Positions 35,814 to 46,394 of a DNA stretch of 64,000 nt are shown here, piece by piece. The notes under the pieces are model-generated. The model was not told where the DNA came from and did not search any database. It saw only the letters and a program-made list of their open reading frames with translations. The translations under genes were made by a program, and so were the position numbers. Source of the DNA: Larus michahellis (lineage: Eukaryota > Chordata > Aves > Charadriiformes > Laridae); assembly GCF_964199755.1 (NCBI RefSeq), contig NC_133896.1, positions 66,567,142 to 66,631,141 on the forward strand. The letters run 5' to 3'. The stretch's first letter is position 1; each line of letters opens with the position of its first letter.

Positions 35814-37762
35814 GTAGGTATGACTACTGGTAGGGTTTTTCCTCTCCTGTTTAGCACCATAGGGATCCAAATTGCCCTGTTATTGCTGCCTCCCTCCACC
35901 CACAGCAGTTCTGTTTAATTTCCAGCGACTGCATCAGCAACAAGGTATATTATCTTTTATTTTGGGATGGCAAAACCAAAAGTTTAAATAGATAAGTCCC
36001 CCTTCAGAAACCTGGTTATAATAGCAGGTCTGACCCATGCATCCCCTAAATGGGCATGGAAAAGCAGAAGGCTACTCAAGCTGCTGACTTTCTGGCTGAA
36101 TGCAGCCCTTCCAGCTTGGCGAGGTGTCCCCTGAGTGCTGCATACCAGCCCTGCTCTCATAAAAGCCTGCTTTGAGTACCTGCCAGCTCGAGATCTGAGC
36201 TGCTGTTGTGCTCCTGAAACGGCGTGCGGGATCGATCAGGGGTTATCTCTTCATCAAATACAACTGTGAATGCACATGAGAAGAGGGGCACCGTATTAAG
36301 AGCTCCAGTTTTAGTGGTTTATCAGAAGTGCCTTTTATAGCTAGGCACAGGTCTAGCGACTCCCTGCCAGCCACTTATATTTTTCTGTGCAGCTGATCAC
36401 AAGGCTAATGAAAGTTATTAAAGAGATGGTGTTATTTCTGTCATAGCCATCAAAGTTGAGGTGTCAGTATTAACTAATACCCAGCCTATTATGGCTTTGC
36501 TAGGGATTCTTAATGATTATGCTTTCAAAAGGGGACTGTCTGCAGCTAAGAAGGTGCCTCTTAATTGGGAGCAGTGACTGCAAGGAGCAGAAGCCACGTG
36601 GCTACAAAGTGGGTGCACTACCCTTTGCGAAGCAGAGTTATCGGGATCCAGGCAGACCAAATGCCTATAGAAGATGAAGGGGAGGCCAACATAAAAGTGG
36701 TGTGCTTCATTAAAAATGAGCTTGGAGTAGCCACGTCAGCTCTTAGCAGGCTGAACTGAATGTGGGCCCGCTGTGTCGGTGGGACAACTCCTGAAAGTTT
36801 GGGTTTTTTTTTTTTAAGTAGGACTTTGGGAAAGAAGTTCTGTGCTCTCATCTGAGGCTTCTCTCAGCTGCATGTCAAGCACTTTGTGTTTGAAACAACT
36901 GCAGTGCCGTAGCCTGTGCCTTCACCAATATTGCCTGTACTGCAATACCCCATACAACCCCTTTTGTCTCCCTGGCTGCTGTGCGGAGTGTAGTTCCCAA
37001 GGCGCCCCAGCTCTTTGGAGAAAGTGGCCACGTCCAGTACCGGCAGGCTTCGGAGGATACCTTGTTACCTTGACACCAGGTAACTGTAGTTTGGTCATAG
37101 CCTTCAAACACCGAATTTTCCTTGGAGCACCCACTGAAGTGTTTCCCAAGACTCAGAAGCCCTGACCGCCGCTGGCCTGGGCACCACTCTCGGCAGTGTC
37201 CGGATAACAAGAGCTGTTTGTTCCCTGCAATGCAAATCCGCAGCTACGCTTGCTGGGCAGGATAATGTTGTGGGGGAAGGCAGGAAGACACAAAGTCTAT
37301 TTCTAAGACATTCTGCATGAGCCATACTCATGAAATGGTTGCGTCTGGCTAGAGATCTGTTGTACCTTTGATCTTTTGCTCTGGCCATATCGATGTCAGC
37401 TCACACAAAGAAGCTTTCAGCTCCTGCAGGAGGCAGGGGAATGAGATGGACTGGGCTGGCGGCGTGTCGGTCACACAGCACAAAGCTGTCACTGCTGTAA
37501 GGAAGCGCCAGTCCCCACCTAGTGTGGAGCAAATTCACAGTGGTCCTCTGCTTTTGGTAACTCTCTTCGCAGATGGCTTATACCAAGGGGGAAGATGATA
37601 AAATTTACCAGGTGGAGCTGGTGACATTAGTTGTCAGCTTCTGGTGCGTGCTTGCAGGAAAGCAGTTGCTGGAAACTCCCAGCCCACCGTGGGACTGATG
37701 AGGACTAAGCTCAGCCGTGCAGATATGTGCCTTTACTATCGTTTGCACTTAGAACATAACAG
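35814..37762 (+). other. OVCH1: OVCH1 relic intron(s); expected first CUB1 exon not found
   Basis: By analogy with the 131-base first exons of CUB2 and CUB3, an exon ending in a W-x-I-like motif should lie here. I could not recognise one. It may be deleted or too diverged. A run at about 36996-37078 has an open frame but no CUB cysteines. No repeat is recognised. Confidence 0.5.
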
Positions 37763-37873
37763 TGCCAGAGGACAAAACCATTGTGATACGCTTCACCGAA
37801 TTAGATGTAGAGTACCAAATGGGATGTGACCTTGACTGTGTGTCCCTCTATTTGAACAGAAGAGAGCCGATCT
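37763..37873 (+). pseudogene. OVCH1: OVCH1 relic: CUB1 middle exon (intact)
   Basis: The acceptor is ACATAACAG and the donor GTAAGA. It reads PEDKTIVIRFTELDVEYQMG, then CDLDCVSLYLNRREPI, and leaves one base. The F-x-x-L-x-V-E...C-x-x-D-x-V-x-L-Y pattern is the standard CUB middle strand. The one carried base plus AT from the next exon makes TAT, so the splice phase is conserved. No lesion is seen. Confidence 0.85.
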
Positions 37874-38735
37874 GTAAGACTGGGTGCCTTGGAGTGAGGG
37901 TTACTTCATTGTCACGAAGAACAGCGATTCTAGCTGACTTTTGAGAAGCCTTTTGTATTTTGCACTGTGACTCTAAAGAGCTAGAGACGACAACCCAAAT
38001 GGAGCAGGGCAGGTGGGACTGAGGGACACGTTCATATTTGTGCTGGGATCTAGTGCACTGTGGTGGGCATCTCAAAAATGTATTTCAGCTGTATGTAATT
38101 CTGTGCCCCCTCTGTCTTTTCTCCAGTATACTTATTTTACTCTTAAAGACCCTGGGTATCAGAGTAAACCAAGGGCTTAGCCTTGCTTAGCTGGTGCATG
38201 TCCAGATGAGTTTCCAACATATTAGCAAGGCCAGTGTCTTTTGTGTTGGAAAAGTAGCTCAAAGGCTGGCTCTTCTTTGGTTCAAATTTGGTTATAGGGC
38301 CCAACAAGCATGCAGATTACTGGGTAACTGTACAGATGACACTAAAAGAAATGTGGCTTGTTCTCCCTCAGTAAGATGTGCTTAATACTGAACCGATAGA
38401 GAATAAAAATTTCCTGCAAATACTAGCTGCCTCTCCACTCTAACTTAGTACTAATGATGATGTGTTGATAATAATGTTAATCCTTGGTCCATGCAATTCA
38501 TCCTCTAGGAATATTTGGTTGCTCATGCAGTTGTTTTGGATGAAGTCCCATCCCCTTAATTTCTCTGTACCGCCTCTAAACGTTTAATAGGCAATAAAAG
38601 CCAAACAGTCTCTCCATTCAGTGTGGGAAGAGACCTTCCCAATGGGATCTAACCTAACGAACCATTGCCAGATTTGCCTGAATAAATGTATGTATGTTCA
38701 GCCCGCTCTTACCACCAGCTCCTTGTCTCCCTCAG

Positions 38736-38870
38736 ATAAATCCTGCGGGGATGTCTTGCTGGCCCCTCTGCTGCCCATTGGAACAGGTCACCGTTATATT
38801 TGTTTCTGATGGGAGCAACACTGGATGCAGCTTCAAGCTCACTTTCACAGTCGTAACAACTCTGAAGCAG
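38736..38870 (+). pseudogene. OVCH1: OVCH1 relic: CUB1 last exon (frameshifted)
   Basis: The acceptor is TCCCTCAG. It reads KSCGDVLLAPLLPI, then shifts by one base near 38780 and continues EQVTVIFVSDGSNTGCSFKL and TFTVV to a weak GTGACC donor. CG...V-x-F-x-SD...GF-x-x-x-F is the CUB C-terminal pattern, here with Cys-Ser in place of Gly-Phe. In the unshifted frame a TGA follows. Confidence 0.83.
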
Positions 38871-39045
38871 GTGACCCCGATGATGCTGTAGAAACCCCTC
38901 TCCTCTCCTTTCTGACCTCCTTAAACTAATAACTATCCTTAGTGTGCCTGGGTTCCTTAAAAGTCAAGTTGTTGATTTGGGTTCATTAAAAGTACCGTAT
39001 AATCCCATCTGTTCAATTGTCTTCTTTCTTGTCTGCGTATTGCAG

Positions 39046-39176
39046 GTTTGGGCTGTGGGAGTGTCGCAATGTTAGTGGAAGAGGGGAAGATTGATACTGC
39101 TAATTACCCTGGCTTGTATCCCAGGAACACGAAGTGCCACTGGCTCATTGAGGCTCCAGCAGAGTATGTCATAAAG
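39046..39176 (+). pseudogene. OVCH1: OVCH1 relic: CUB2 first exon (intact)
   Basis: The acceptor is TATTGCAG and the donor GTAATA; length 131 bases. It reads LGCGSVAMLVEEGKIDTANY, PGLYPRNTKCHWLIEAPAE and YVIK. The C...G-x-I...YPGLYP-x-x-x-x-C-x-W pattern is a classic CUB N-terminus. There are no stops or indels, and the exon ends in phase with the next. Confidence 0.92.
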
Positions 39177-40210
39177 GTAATAAAAGGAGAAACTGCACTT
39201 AAACCTCTGCACTAAGAACTGTTCAGGTGAGCGATTCAATAAAATCCTGCCAGAAACATCTGTGACACGCAAGACTGTAAATTGCAAGGTTTCTAGGTCA
39301 CTGATTCTTTGCGGGGCATATTTTGTCAATTAGACATCACCTCCGAACTCATGTATGGAGGGGCTGTGACTGTTGTAAGCGCTCAAAGTCTGTAGGCACC
39401 AATCTCATTTCAGGATAGCTTTATCTTGAAGTCCATCACAGATTTGAGGGTAAAGTGAAGGTAGAGAGGGTGGTGCAAACAATACAGTCAGCCTTTTCCT
39501 CAAGGCAGTGTCGAAACCTGCCAGGCTACTCCTTATATGAAAGTGTCTGCTTCTCTTTGTGCATGGGCTGTCTGATAATAGTTCCCACTCATAGCACCAG
39601 CATCACTCTTTATTGCCTGTTGCTGCTTGTGTGCAGCAAGCACCCCACCAAGCTCGTCCCAGCCCACGGTGAGCCACGTTGCCATTTACATTGTTCAAAG
39701 CAGGAATGTCTCTCCTCCCCTGCTGCCTTGGCGAAGGGCTGGAAAACCAGCGTTAAACCTAGGGATGCTGAAGGGTACGCAGACCTGTTGCTTGGGTTGC
39801 CGCTGCTCTGTTGGCATGAAAACTTGTTGTCTGGATTAAAAACAAAACAAACAAAGGAAAAATCACCCACTCTCCATGCTTGAAGGAAAAGCTCTTGGAA
39901 GGGTGCTCCGTATGGGACACTGACCGTTCAGAAGTACAAGGCATTGAGTGTTGCCATTGGTGATGACAGCTGAAATGCCTTAAAGCAAAGCTTGGGCCAG
40001 CCTCATCCTCTGCAGGCCTGTCTGTAGCCCCGCACAGGAAGGAGCAGTCAGGACAAGATTGCAAATAGACTCTTTTGATGCAAATTGTGCCACACTCCCC
40101 AAGGGAAGCCATGCCCAAACTCTTCCAAAACCTAGCTTTTCTCCAGCCCTTGCTTAATAAGGTTAAGTGTTTCAATCTTGATGATTCCCTCTTGCTTGTC
40201 TGCTTTGCAG

Positions 40211-40304
40211 CTGAAGTTTGAAGACTTTGCTGTGGAACTTAGCCTGGGCTGCATTTATGATGCAGTTACTCTTTATGGTGATGAAGAAGAAGAAAACCAG
40301 TTGG
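40211..40304 (+). pseudogene. OVCH1: OVCH1 relic: CUB2 middle exon (intact)
   Basis: The acceptor is TTTGCAG and the donor GTGAGC. It reads LKFEDFAVELSLGCIYDAVT, LYGDEEEENQL and leaves one base. L-x-F-x-x-F-x-x-E...C-x-x-D-x-V is the CUB middle signature, following directly from the previous exon. It is open throughout. Confidence 0.92.
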
Positions 40305-42056
40305 GTGAGCACTAATCGTTTCAGACTTAAATGAGAAATCCCTGTGGAAACAGGTGTGTTTAATCACCAAAATACACCATGGTAACATGCTACTCAGTAC
40401 CACTGAAAGGGCAATGTAAGGGCTTCTACCGTAGCCTTGAGTCTTGCCCGTCTGTCTTGCCCATCATGATGCGGCCGGGTGCACCCTTGGCACTGGAGAT
40501 CTCACATCCTGGTCCAAGGCTGTGCTTTGTCATGGAGAGCCGCCTGGTGTTGCGGGGCTGGATGTAGGACCGTGGGTCATGCTCTGCTCCAGAGCCAGGA
40601 GAGCACACAAGTGTGAGCTGCCGGATCAGGCCTCCGCTCTGCACCTCTCTATCAAAGGAGAGAGCGAGAGCAATTTAGCTCAAAGTGTCACTAAAGACGA
40701 GAAATGTTCAAAGTAAGGCAGGGCGAAGGAGCAGTTGTCAATGGGTGTCTAATTCCACTGAAATGGATATGAATTCTTTATGAATTGAACTAATTCTCTT
40801 GGAATCTCATTAATGAAAAATTGCTAACCTGAGGCATTGCTTTCCCACACTTTCAAAAGGAAATATTTTTTTAATTCCTCGCTTTAAATCTGCTTCCGTT
40901 TTTTTCAATATAAAAAACTTTAACTTTAGTGAAATAAATGTTCTTAACTTCCCTTTTTTAAACGTCTGTATTTCCAGATGTTTCTCCTTCTTGGACCAAA
41001 TGAAGGCATGTTGTAACACCCCAGCTTTTTTTAAAAAAAAAAAAAAAAACAGCTTCCAGGCACCACATTCACTTTAGCAGAGCTTGGTGTCTACTCTTAA
41101 GGTGAAAAGCAATCTGGTGCTCAGAAGTGAAGATATTTGAGTTGAATGCTGGCTACCTCTTTACAGGCTTGTATGTGAACCAAAAGACAGAGTGATGAGG
41201 GGCTGATGCTCTTTTCTTTACACCGAATAAGGTGGGTAAGAGGCTTGAACTGTTCTGGGTTTGGCATTGAGAAGTGATCTTTGGCAAACCACTTCTATTT
41301 TTCCCCCACCTATTTTGTGGTGGTAATTTAGTTGCATGTTTACCAAATGCTGAATAAGTATTAACACTACAGTTTCCTTGAAAAGAAATCTGGTTTCCAT
41401 TGGAAAGGAGTATTGAAGTGGGGGGAAGAAAGCTGACAAATTTGGATCTGGAGTCTTTCAGGGGAGAGCTTTCAGCATCCCACAGTGTTTCACTTGATGC
41501 TTTCCAGCACAGCTTTGCCATCAGAAATTCAGATTCCTACAGGAAAGCTCCTCTGGAATAAAGTGCAAGCTTCCTATCCAGCTGCAATTACGGGACATCC
41601 AGATGCTATTCAAACTGAATGCTCTCAATAGGAAGAAAAGTCTTAACAGCTGTTCTCTACTTCCTCAATCTGTACATGTAAACCAATCAGGAGAGACTTT
41701 GCTTGCACCCATCAGTGAGGGCAAATACAATTCTCAGGTGTGGGGGTTTTGCGCAATGAAGGGTATTCACACTGCCTGTTGAAGATTACTTGTAATTCCA
41801 CTATGAGAAAATTAGGATTACTTTTGTGTACCTGTGGCATAACTGTAGTAGATCAGTTCTGGCTGTTATTGCTTACTGATGTCACTGATTGACATGGCTT
41901 TGCAGGCACCTCTTCTGCAAAATTCTTGTTTTAATCAGAAAGTCACCAAGACTCTAGGACTTCGGCTTTTTAGAAACCTAGATCAGCTAAAGCCACAAGT
42001 GCTTACAGGATGACACTTCTCATTTTAGTAATACAGCTTCTTGTTCATTCCCACAG
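40305..42056 (+). other. OVCH1: OVCH1 relic intron
   Basis: A 1.75 kb AT-rich intron with a short poly-A run near 41032-41050. I see no exon or repeat family. Confidence 0.6.
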
Positions 42057-42170
42057 CTAACCTCTGTGGATTCTCAGCTCCCAAACCAGTGCTGAGTCCA
42101 GGGAATACCATGCTGGTACACTTTGATGGGGAGAACAGTTTTTAGAGGGTTCAGAGCTTGGCTCACTTTT
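42057..42170 (+). pseudogene. OVCH1: OVCH1 relic: CUB2 last exon (one-T frameshift)
   Basis: The acceptor is CCCACAG. With the carried G it reads ANLCGFSAPKPVLSPGNTML and VHFDGENSF, then TAG. The five-T run at 42139-42143 has one T too many; past it the other frame gives RGFRAWLTFV, as expected for the end of a CUB. The donor after TTTT is poor (GTTCGT), so splicing may also be lost. The exon end is approximate. Confidence 0.88.
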
Positions 42171-42658
42171 GTTCGTTCAGATTAGCAGAGAGATGCTTGC
42201 CGTGTCTAACAATGTCTGCATCATCTGCAGCTATTCTTAGACACCTGAGCTTATTTTTTAGGCTAATCCTGCTGAATTCTGTCAAGGTAACTTCAGAACC
42301 AAGTAGTTACTTGTAGCAGAGCTCCCTTCCCTGAATAAGGGAGATGAATCAATCAAATTCATTTTTTTTTCTCACTGAGAAATGAGATGACTAACTCCTG
42401 TTACCTGAAATAAGCAGCCTTGTTAATTCTGTCGGCTTGATGTTCCCCTTGAAAATCTCATTATAGAGGAGAATCTTGATCCTGAGGGCTAGTCTGCTAT
42501 TGTTGCTTTCTGCTTTCATGAATGTATGTGCCAGCTGCTGCTTGAGGGGGATGAATAACTTTTCCCTTCCAGAGCGGGGACTTTTTTTTTTTTTTTAGGA
42601 GACAAGCCAGAGCCATCCACCAAAGTCAGAGCTAACTCTTATTTCCTCTGTTGCAAAG

Positions 42659-42725
42659 GAGGCAGGAAGAGAAGATTCAAGATTAACTACTGCACCGATG
42701 TTGCCGCTGAAGGATGTCCCCTTAG
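42659..42725 (+). pseudogene. OVCH1: OVCH1 relic: linker exon before protease domain 2
   Basis: The acceptor is TTGCAAAG and the donor GTAAAG. It reads GGRKRRFKINYCTDVAAEGC and PL and has no stop. Its position and its cysteines suggest the CUB2-protease linker holding the chain-linking Cys. I lack a clear motif to prove it. Confidence 0.55.
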
Positions 42726-43223
42726 GTAAAGAAATTAAATTCTGCTCAGTTGATCTGGTCTGAGGAGCTTTCTTCTAACATATAAGAGGATTATGCAGTG
42801 AGACAGATGCTTTCTGACCTCAGGTCCCCTTTTATGCACTTCTTGTGTGGATGAGAATGATAGGCAGGTGCCCCATTTCTCACTCTCATACATGTGGTAC
42901 ATCCTCTCCACTCTGTTTGCATGCACTTCCTATTGGCAGCGGGGACACAGGGTAGAGGATGGGAGAAACCTACTTTCAGTGTCCGAGCCTTGTTTGCTCT
43001 CTGAAGTGCTCACCTCCTTAGGATTCAAGGTTTTGTGTATCTGTTTTTCCTTCCCCCACCACTTCCAGACAGAGCAGATGACTTTGCTCTCTCCTGCATG
43101 TTTGGCCTTGCTGTATCGACCGTGTGAGGTCATCTAGGAAAAGAAGAACCTTGCCTGTGAAGGTATGATTAGTTTTCTGGCTCTCTTGCACACACCTGTG
43201 GCCTTCACCTGGTTAGTCCTCAG

Positions 43224-43373
43224 CGGTTGTTCAAACATGTTAGTGGGGCTGAGGAAGCCTGTCCTCACTGTTGGCCATGGCATGCCACCCTGAAGTTCCT
43301 TGGAGACTACCAGTGTGAGGGGGCTGTCATCAGCCCTACGTGGCTGCTGACAGTTGCCCACTGTGTGCAGCTT
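43224..43373 (+). pseudogene. OVCH1: OVCH1 relic: protease domain 2 N-terminus and His exon
   Basis: The acceptor is GTCCTCAG. It reads RLFKHVSGAEEACPHCWPWH, ATLKFLGDYQCEGAVISP and TWLLTVAHCVQL. It aligns with human OVCH1 domain 2 (GGEEACPHSWPWQ...FLGDYQC...AAHCVQL). The catalytic His is kept (43359-43361). The activation R-I/V-x-G-G site is altered to K-H-V-S-G-A. Directly after CVQL comes TGA (43374-43376), and the donor is unclear. There is no clean phase link to the preceding linker exon. Confidence 0.9.
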
Positions 43374-43790
43374 TGAGTGTGACCAGCAGGTCTCCAGGCC
43401 ACCTCTTGCTCCTCTCCGCATGCTGTGTTCTCCTCCTGCTCCTCCGGGCTGGGCCACAAAGAGCTGGAGAGCTATAAATTATATTCACACCTTCATGTCC
43501 TCTACGAAACCTTCCTTCTACCCTTCCTCCATGATCACTGATTTTAGAGAAGGCAACGGTTTGGTCTTGCTTGTAGGAGATCCATTAAAGTTAATTGGAC
43601 TGTCTGCTCTCAGAGCTGTAGCAAAGCCAGAACTGATGCAATGCATTTGTTGTGGTGAGAAGCTCTTGCTCAGCAGTCCTGGGAATAAGTGGCTAATTAG
43701 AGAAGAGCCAGAAGGGAGGTATGACTGCTGAATAAGGAAGCTGTGTGGCTGACTGTAAGTAGCTCCAATATGTTTGCTTTCATTATACAG

Positions 43791-43863
43791 ATCAAATAAA
43801 CCCTTGCACTGGACTGTGACAGTAGGAGACCACGGTAAAGCCCTGAGAGAGTCAACAGAACAG
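43791..43863 (+). pseudogene. OVCH1: OVCH1 relic: protease domain 2 exon (intact)
   Basis: The acceptor is TTATACAG and the donor GTAAAA. After one base of a split codon it reads SNKPLHWTVTVGDHGKALRE and STEQ. The human counterpart contains NNPL-x-W...AGDH...ESTEQ. The exon is open; the N-P-L-x-W and GDH motifs make identification firm despite its 73-base length. Confidence 0.9.
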
Positions 43864-44519
43864 GTAAAAACCAAGCAATACCATTAAAAATGTTGACTTT
43901 GGTGTATTTGCCCCTACAATATTTCTCAAACCAGATCTATCTGCACAGATAAAACAGTGTTGACAGCAAGGCTGATATGTAGCAAAGGTTGAGGAGTGTG
44001 AAAGGAAATCCAGTAACTCTGGTCTCATTCAGCTAACTTGCACTTTATAGAAGTATGTTTTATATCTGGTTCTTATTACTAGCAATAAAAAGTCTTAAAA
44101 TCTCACAGAGATGACTGAGTGTCCTCAGCATCTTACTCTCTTGGTGATGGGCAATATATCTGTCTATAAAAAGCTTGCTGACTCTTTCTTCCTAATGGGG
44201 TGGAGGGAGAAATACATGTGGAAAAGAAGCACAAGTGACACACTAGTCTTCTGCAAAACCTTAGTGGCTTCTGTTTGCACAATGGAGAAATCAGCCTTCC
44301 CTCTAGCCTCAGGAGGTCTACATAATCCATCCCAGCAATCTTCTCAACTGAAAAAGGGGGAAGTGGAGGATTTGTCTTCAAAGTCCTCGCACTTTGTTTC
44401 CTTCTTTTCATGACTTATTTTGAGCTTGGTCATTGCTTGTGGGGTTCTTGCCCTCTTCCTTTACAAGTACGCTTTCAGGATGCACTTAGAAGGTACTTGT
44501 TCCTTCTCTGCCCACACAG

Positions 44520-44715
44520 GTGAGACAGGTGAAAACCACTAGAGTTCATCCTGACTTCAACATGCTGAGCTATGAGTCTGGCATTGTCCTGATGCAGCTA
44601 GACATCCCTTTGGAGTACAACGCTGCTGTGAGGCCAGTGTGTCTGTCTAACAGCACAGAGACGTTATCCTCTTCTTACCTCTGCACTGTGTCTGGACGGG
44701 GGATCATCAAAGAAA
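44520..44715 (+). pseudogene. OVCH1: OVCH1 relic: protease domain 2 Asp exon (Asp to Gly)
   Basis: The acceptor is CCACACAG. It reads VRQVKTTRVHPDFNMLSYES, then GIVLMQLDIPLEYNAAVRPV and CLSNSTETLSSSYLCTVSG. The catalytic Asp of the YDSDIAL motif is Gly (GGC, 44580-44582), and the conserved Trp of SGWG is Arg. The frame is open. The donor GTGGCT is weak but leaves one base that joins the next exon in phase. Confidence 0.92.
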
Positions 44716-44820
44716 GTGGCTCTTCTGATTTTGCGTGTTTGCCTATTGTGAGCAGAACTTACATTTCCATCTCATAACGTATTCTTCTTCCCAGACCTAG
44801 CCTTGAATTTATGTCACAAG

Positions 44821-44978
44821 CAGATGGGAGCCGAGCTAGGCGGTTGCAGCAGACACGAGTGCCTGTACTCGAGAATGAAATCTGTGAGAGAAATTACTAC
44901 TTCAGTCACCCTGGAGGGATCGTAGCCAGGATGCTTTCTGCTGGCTTTGTTTCTGTGGGAGGCCAGGACTCCTGTCGG
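44821..44978 (+). pseudogene. OVCH1: OVCH1 relic: protease domain 2 exon (Cys to Ser)
   Basis: It follows TCACAAG and ends before GTGAGG. It reads DGSRARRLQQTRVPVLENEI, CERNYYFSHPGGIVARMLSA and GFVSVGGQDSCR. It aligns closely with human domain 2 (RLQQ...HPGGI...M-x-CAGF). The CAGF cysteine is Ser (TCT, 44937-44939). There are no stops. Confidence 0.92.
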
Positions 44979-46236
44979 GTGAGGTAAAACTAAAGGTGAG
45001 CGCTTCTTGAAGGTGACTGCATATGGATGTCAGTAGACCATCTAGGGGAAAGGGACAGGGGAGGAGAGAGGGGAGAAGAGTGTGTAGCAAGTGACAGGTA
45101 AAAGCTCCAACAACTTGCTGTCCCTGGAGGGAACAGTGCTTACAAGAACAATACACACAGTTGATCTATATGGAAGATAAATGCAATGTGTGCAGCGTTG
45201 CTTGGAAGTGGAACCACAGAGTTTAGTAATCTTTCTCTGGACTACAATTTTCATGAGACTGGTGGAGGAGAGGATGTTCTTCCCTTGCACTTCCCCAGTC
45301 CCATCTCTTATCCCAGTGAAACGCTTCCCATTGCAGCTTGTTTGGAAACGGTTTCATAACACTCTTTTGTCAAGATACACTATGAAAACTTCTATTGGTT
45401 TTATAAAACTCATGTATTCAGAGCACTGTTCAAGAACTAACTAATCTCCCTGAAATCGTGAGGCCAGCAGGTAAGAACAGCTGAGTAAATAAAAGGCGAA
45501 GTAATTCTGACTGAGGCACTGTCAAGCTAAAATGTGGGTTCTGCTCAATACCACAGTCTTATGGCAGACTAATAAATTATGTGTAACGCTAAAGAGCACT
45601 ATTCAATCATATTTTGTCTGCAGTCAGTGCTCAGTCTTCACTCCACGCCGATAAGCAAGCCTTTAAATCAGTCTCTTCATTCCAGGCTAGGGCTGAGTTA
45701 CACCACCAGTTGCACTCCCTCTCCTGTGAGGACAGACTGAGAGAGTTGCGGTTGTTCAGTCTGGAGAAAAGAAGGCTCCGAGGAGACCTTATAGTGGCCT
45801 TCCAGTACCTAAAGGGGGCCTACAAGAAAGCTGGTGAGGGACTTTTTAGGGCGTAGGGTAATGGTAGGACTACAGGGAATGGATTAAAACTAGAGATGGG
45901 ACGATTCAGACTGGACGTTAGGAAAAAGTTCTTCACCGTGAGGGTGGTGAGACACTGGCACAGGTTGCCCAGAGAGATGGTGGAAGCCCCATCCCTGAAA
46001 GTTTTTAAGGCCTGGCTGGACGGGGCTCTGAGCAACCTGATCTAGTGGGAGGTGTCCCTGTCCATGGCAGGGGCTTGGAACTGGATGATCTTTAAGGTCC
46101 CTTCCAACCCTAATGATTCTATGATTCTTGCACGGAGGCTTTTTCTTGGGCAAATCTGACCCGCGGCAGCTCTTTTCTTAACTACGGCAGTGCAGAGGCC
46201 AAATGAGATAAGAGTCCTCTCTCTCTTGCTTCCTAG
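44979..46236 (+). other. OVCH1: OVCH1 relic intron with CR1 insertion
   Basis: A 1.26 kb intron. It contains the sense CR1 copy (45683-46128), which ends about 110 bases before the next acceptor. Confidence 0.7.
45683..46128 (+). repeat. CR1 LINE 3' fragment, sense, with ORF2 C-terminus
   Basis: It encodes the CR1 reverse-transcriptase tail ([20 protein letters not shown]) interrupted after the AGEGLFRA motif. The CR1 3' UTR follows (GTGAGGGTGGTGAGACACTGG, GGTTGCCCAGAGAGATGG, TTTAAGGTCCCTTCCAACCC) and ends in ATGATTCTATGATTCT. It is well preserved. Confidence 0.95.
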
Positions 46237-46394
46237 GGTTGTTTGGGTGTCCCCTTGGTTTGCAAGAAGGAAAATGGACCATTTACTCTTTGCGGCGTTG
46301 TCAGCTGGGCTGTTGGCTGTGCCAGCCCAAAGAAACCAGGGGATCTATTCAAGGATTGGAATTTTCCTGGACCGGATAAGACTGCTGATGAAAG
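46237..46394 (+). pseudogene. OVCH1: OVCH1 relic: protease domain 2 Ser exon (Ser to Leu, frameshift)
   Basis: The acceptor is CTTCCTAG and the donor GTGAGT. It reads [20 protein letters not shown] and [15 protein letters not shown], then shifts at the G-run 46339-46342 and continues [18 protein letters not shown]. The GDSGGP box is GCLGVP: both Asp and the catalytic Ser are replaced (TGT, TTG at 46240-46245). One extra G explains the frameshift. Alignment with the human exon is clear on both sides. Confidence 0.93.

Noticed and set aside
36989..37082. Possible first CUB1 exon
   Set aside because: One frame gives Q-L-F-G-E-S-G-H-V-Q but lacks the YP...C-x-W CUB core and a suitable donor, so it is not supported.
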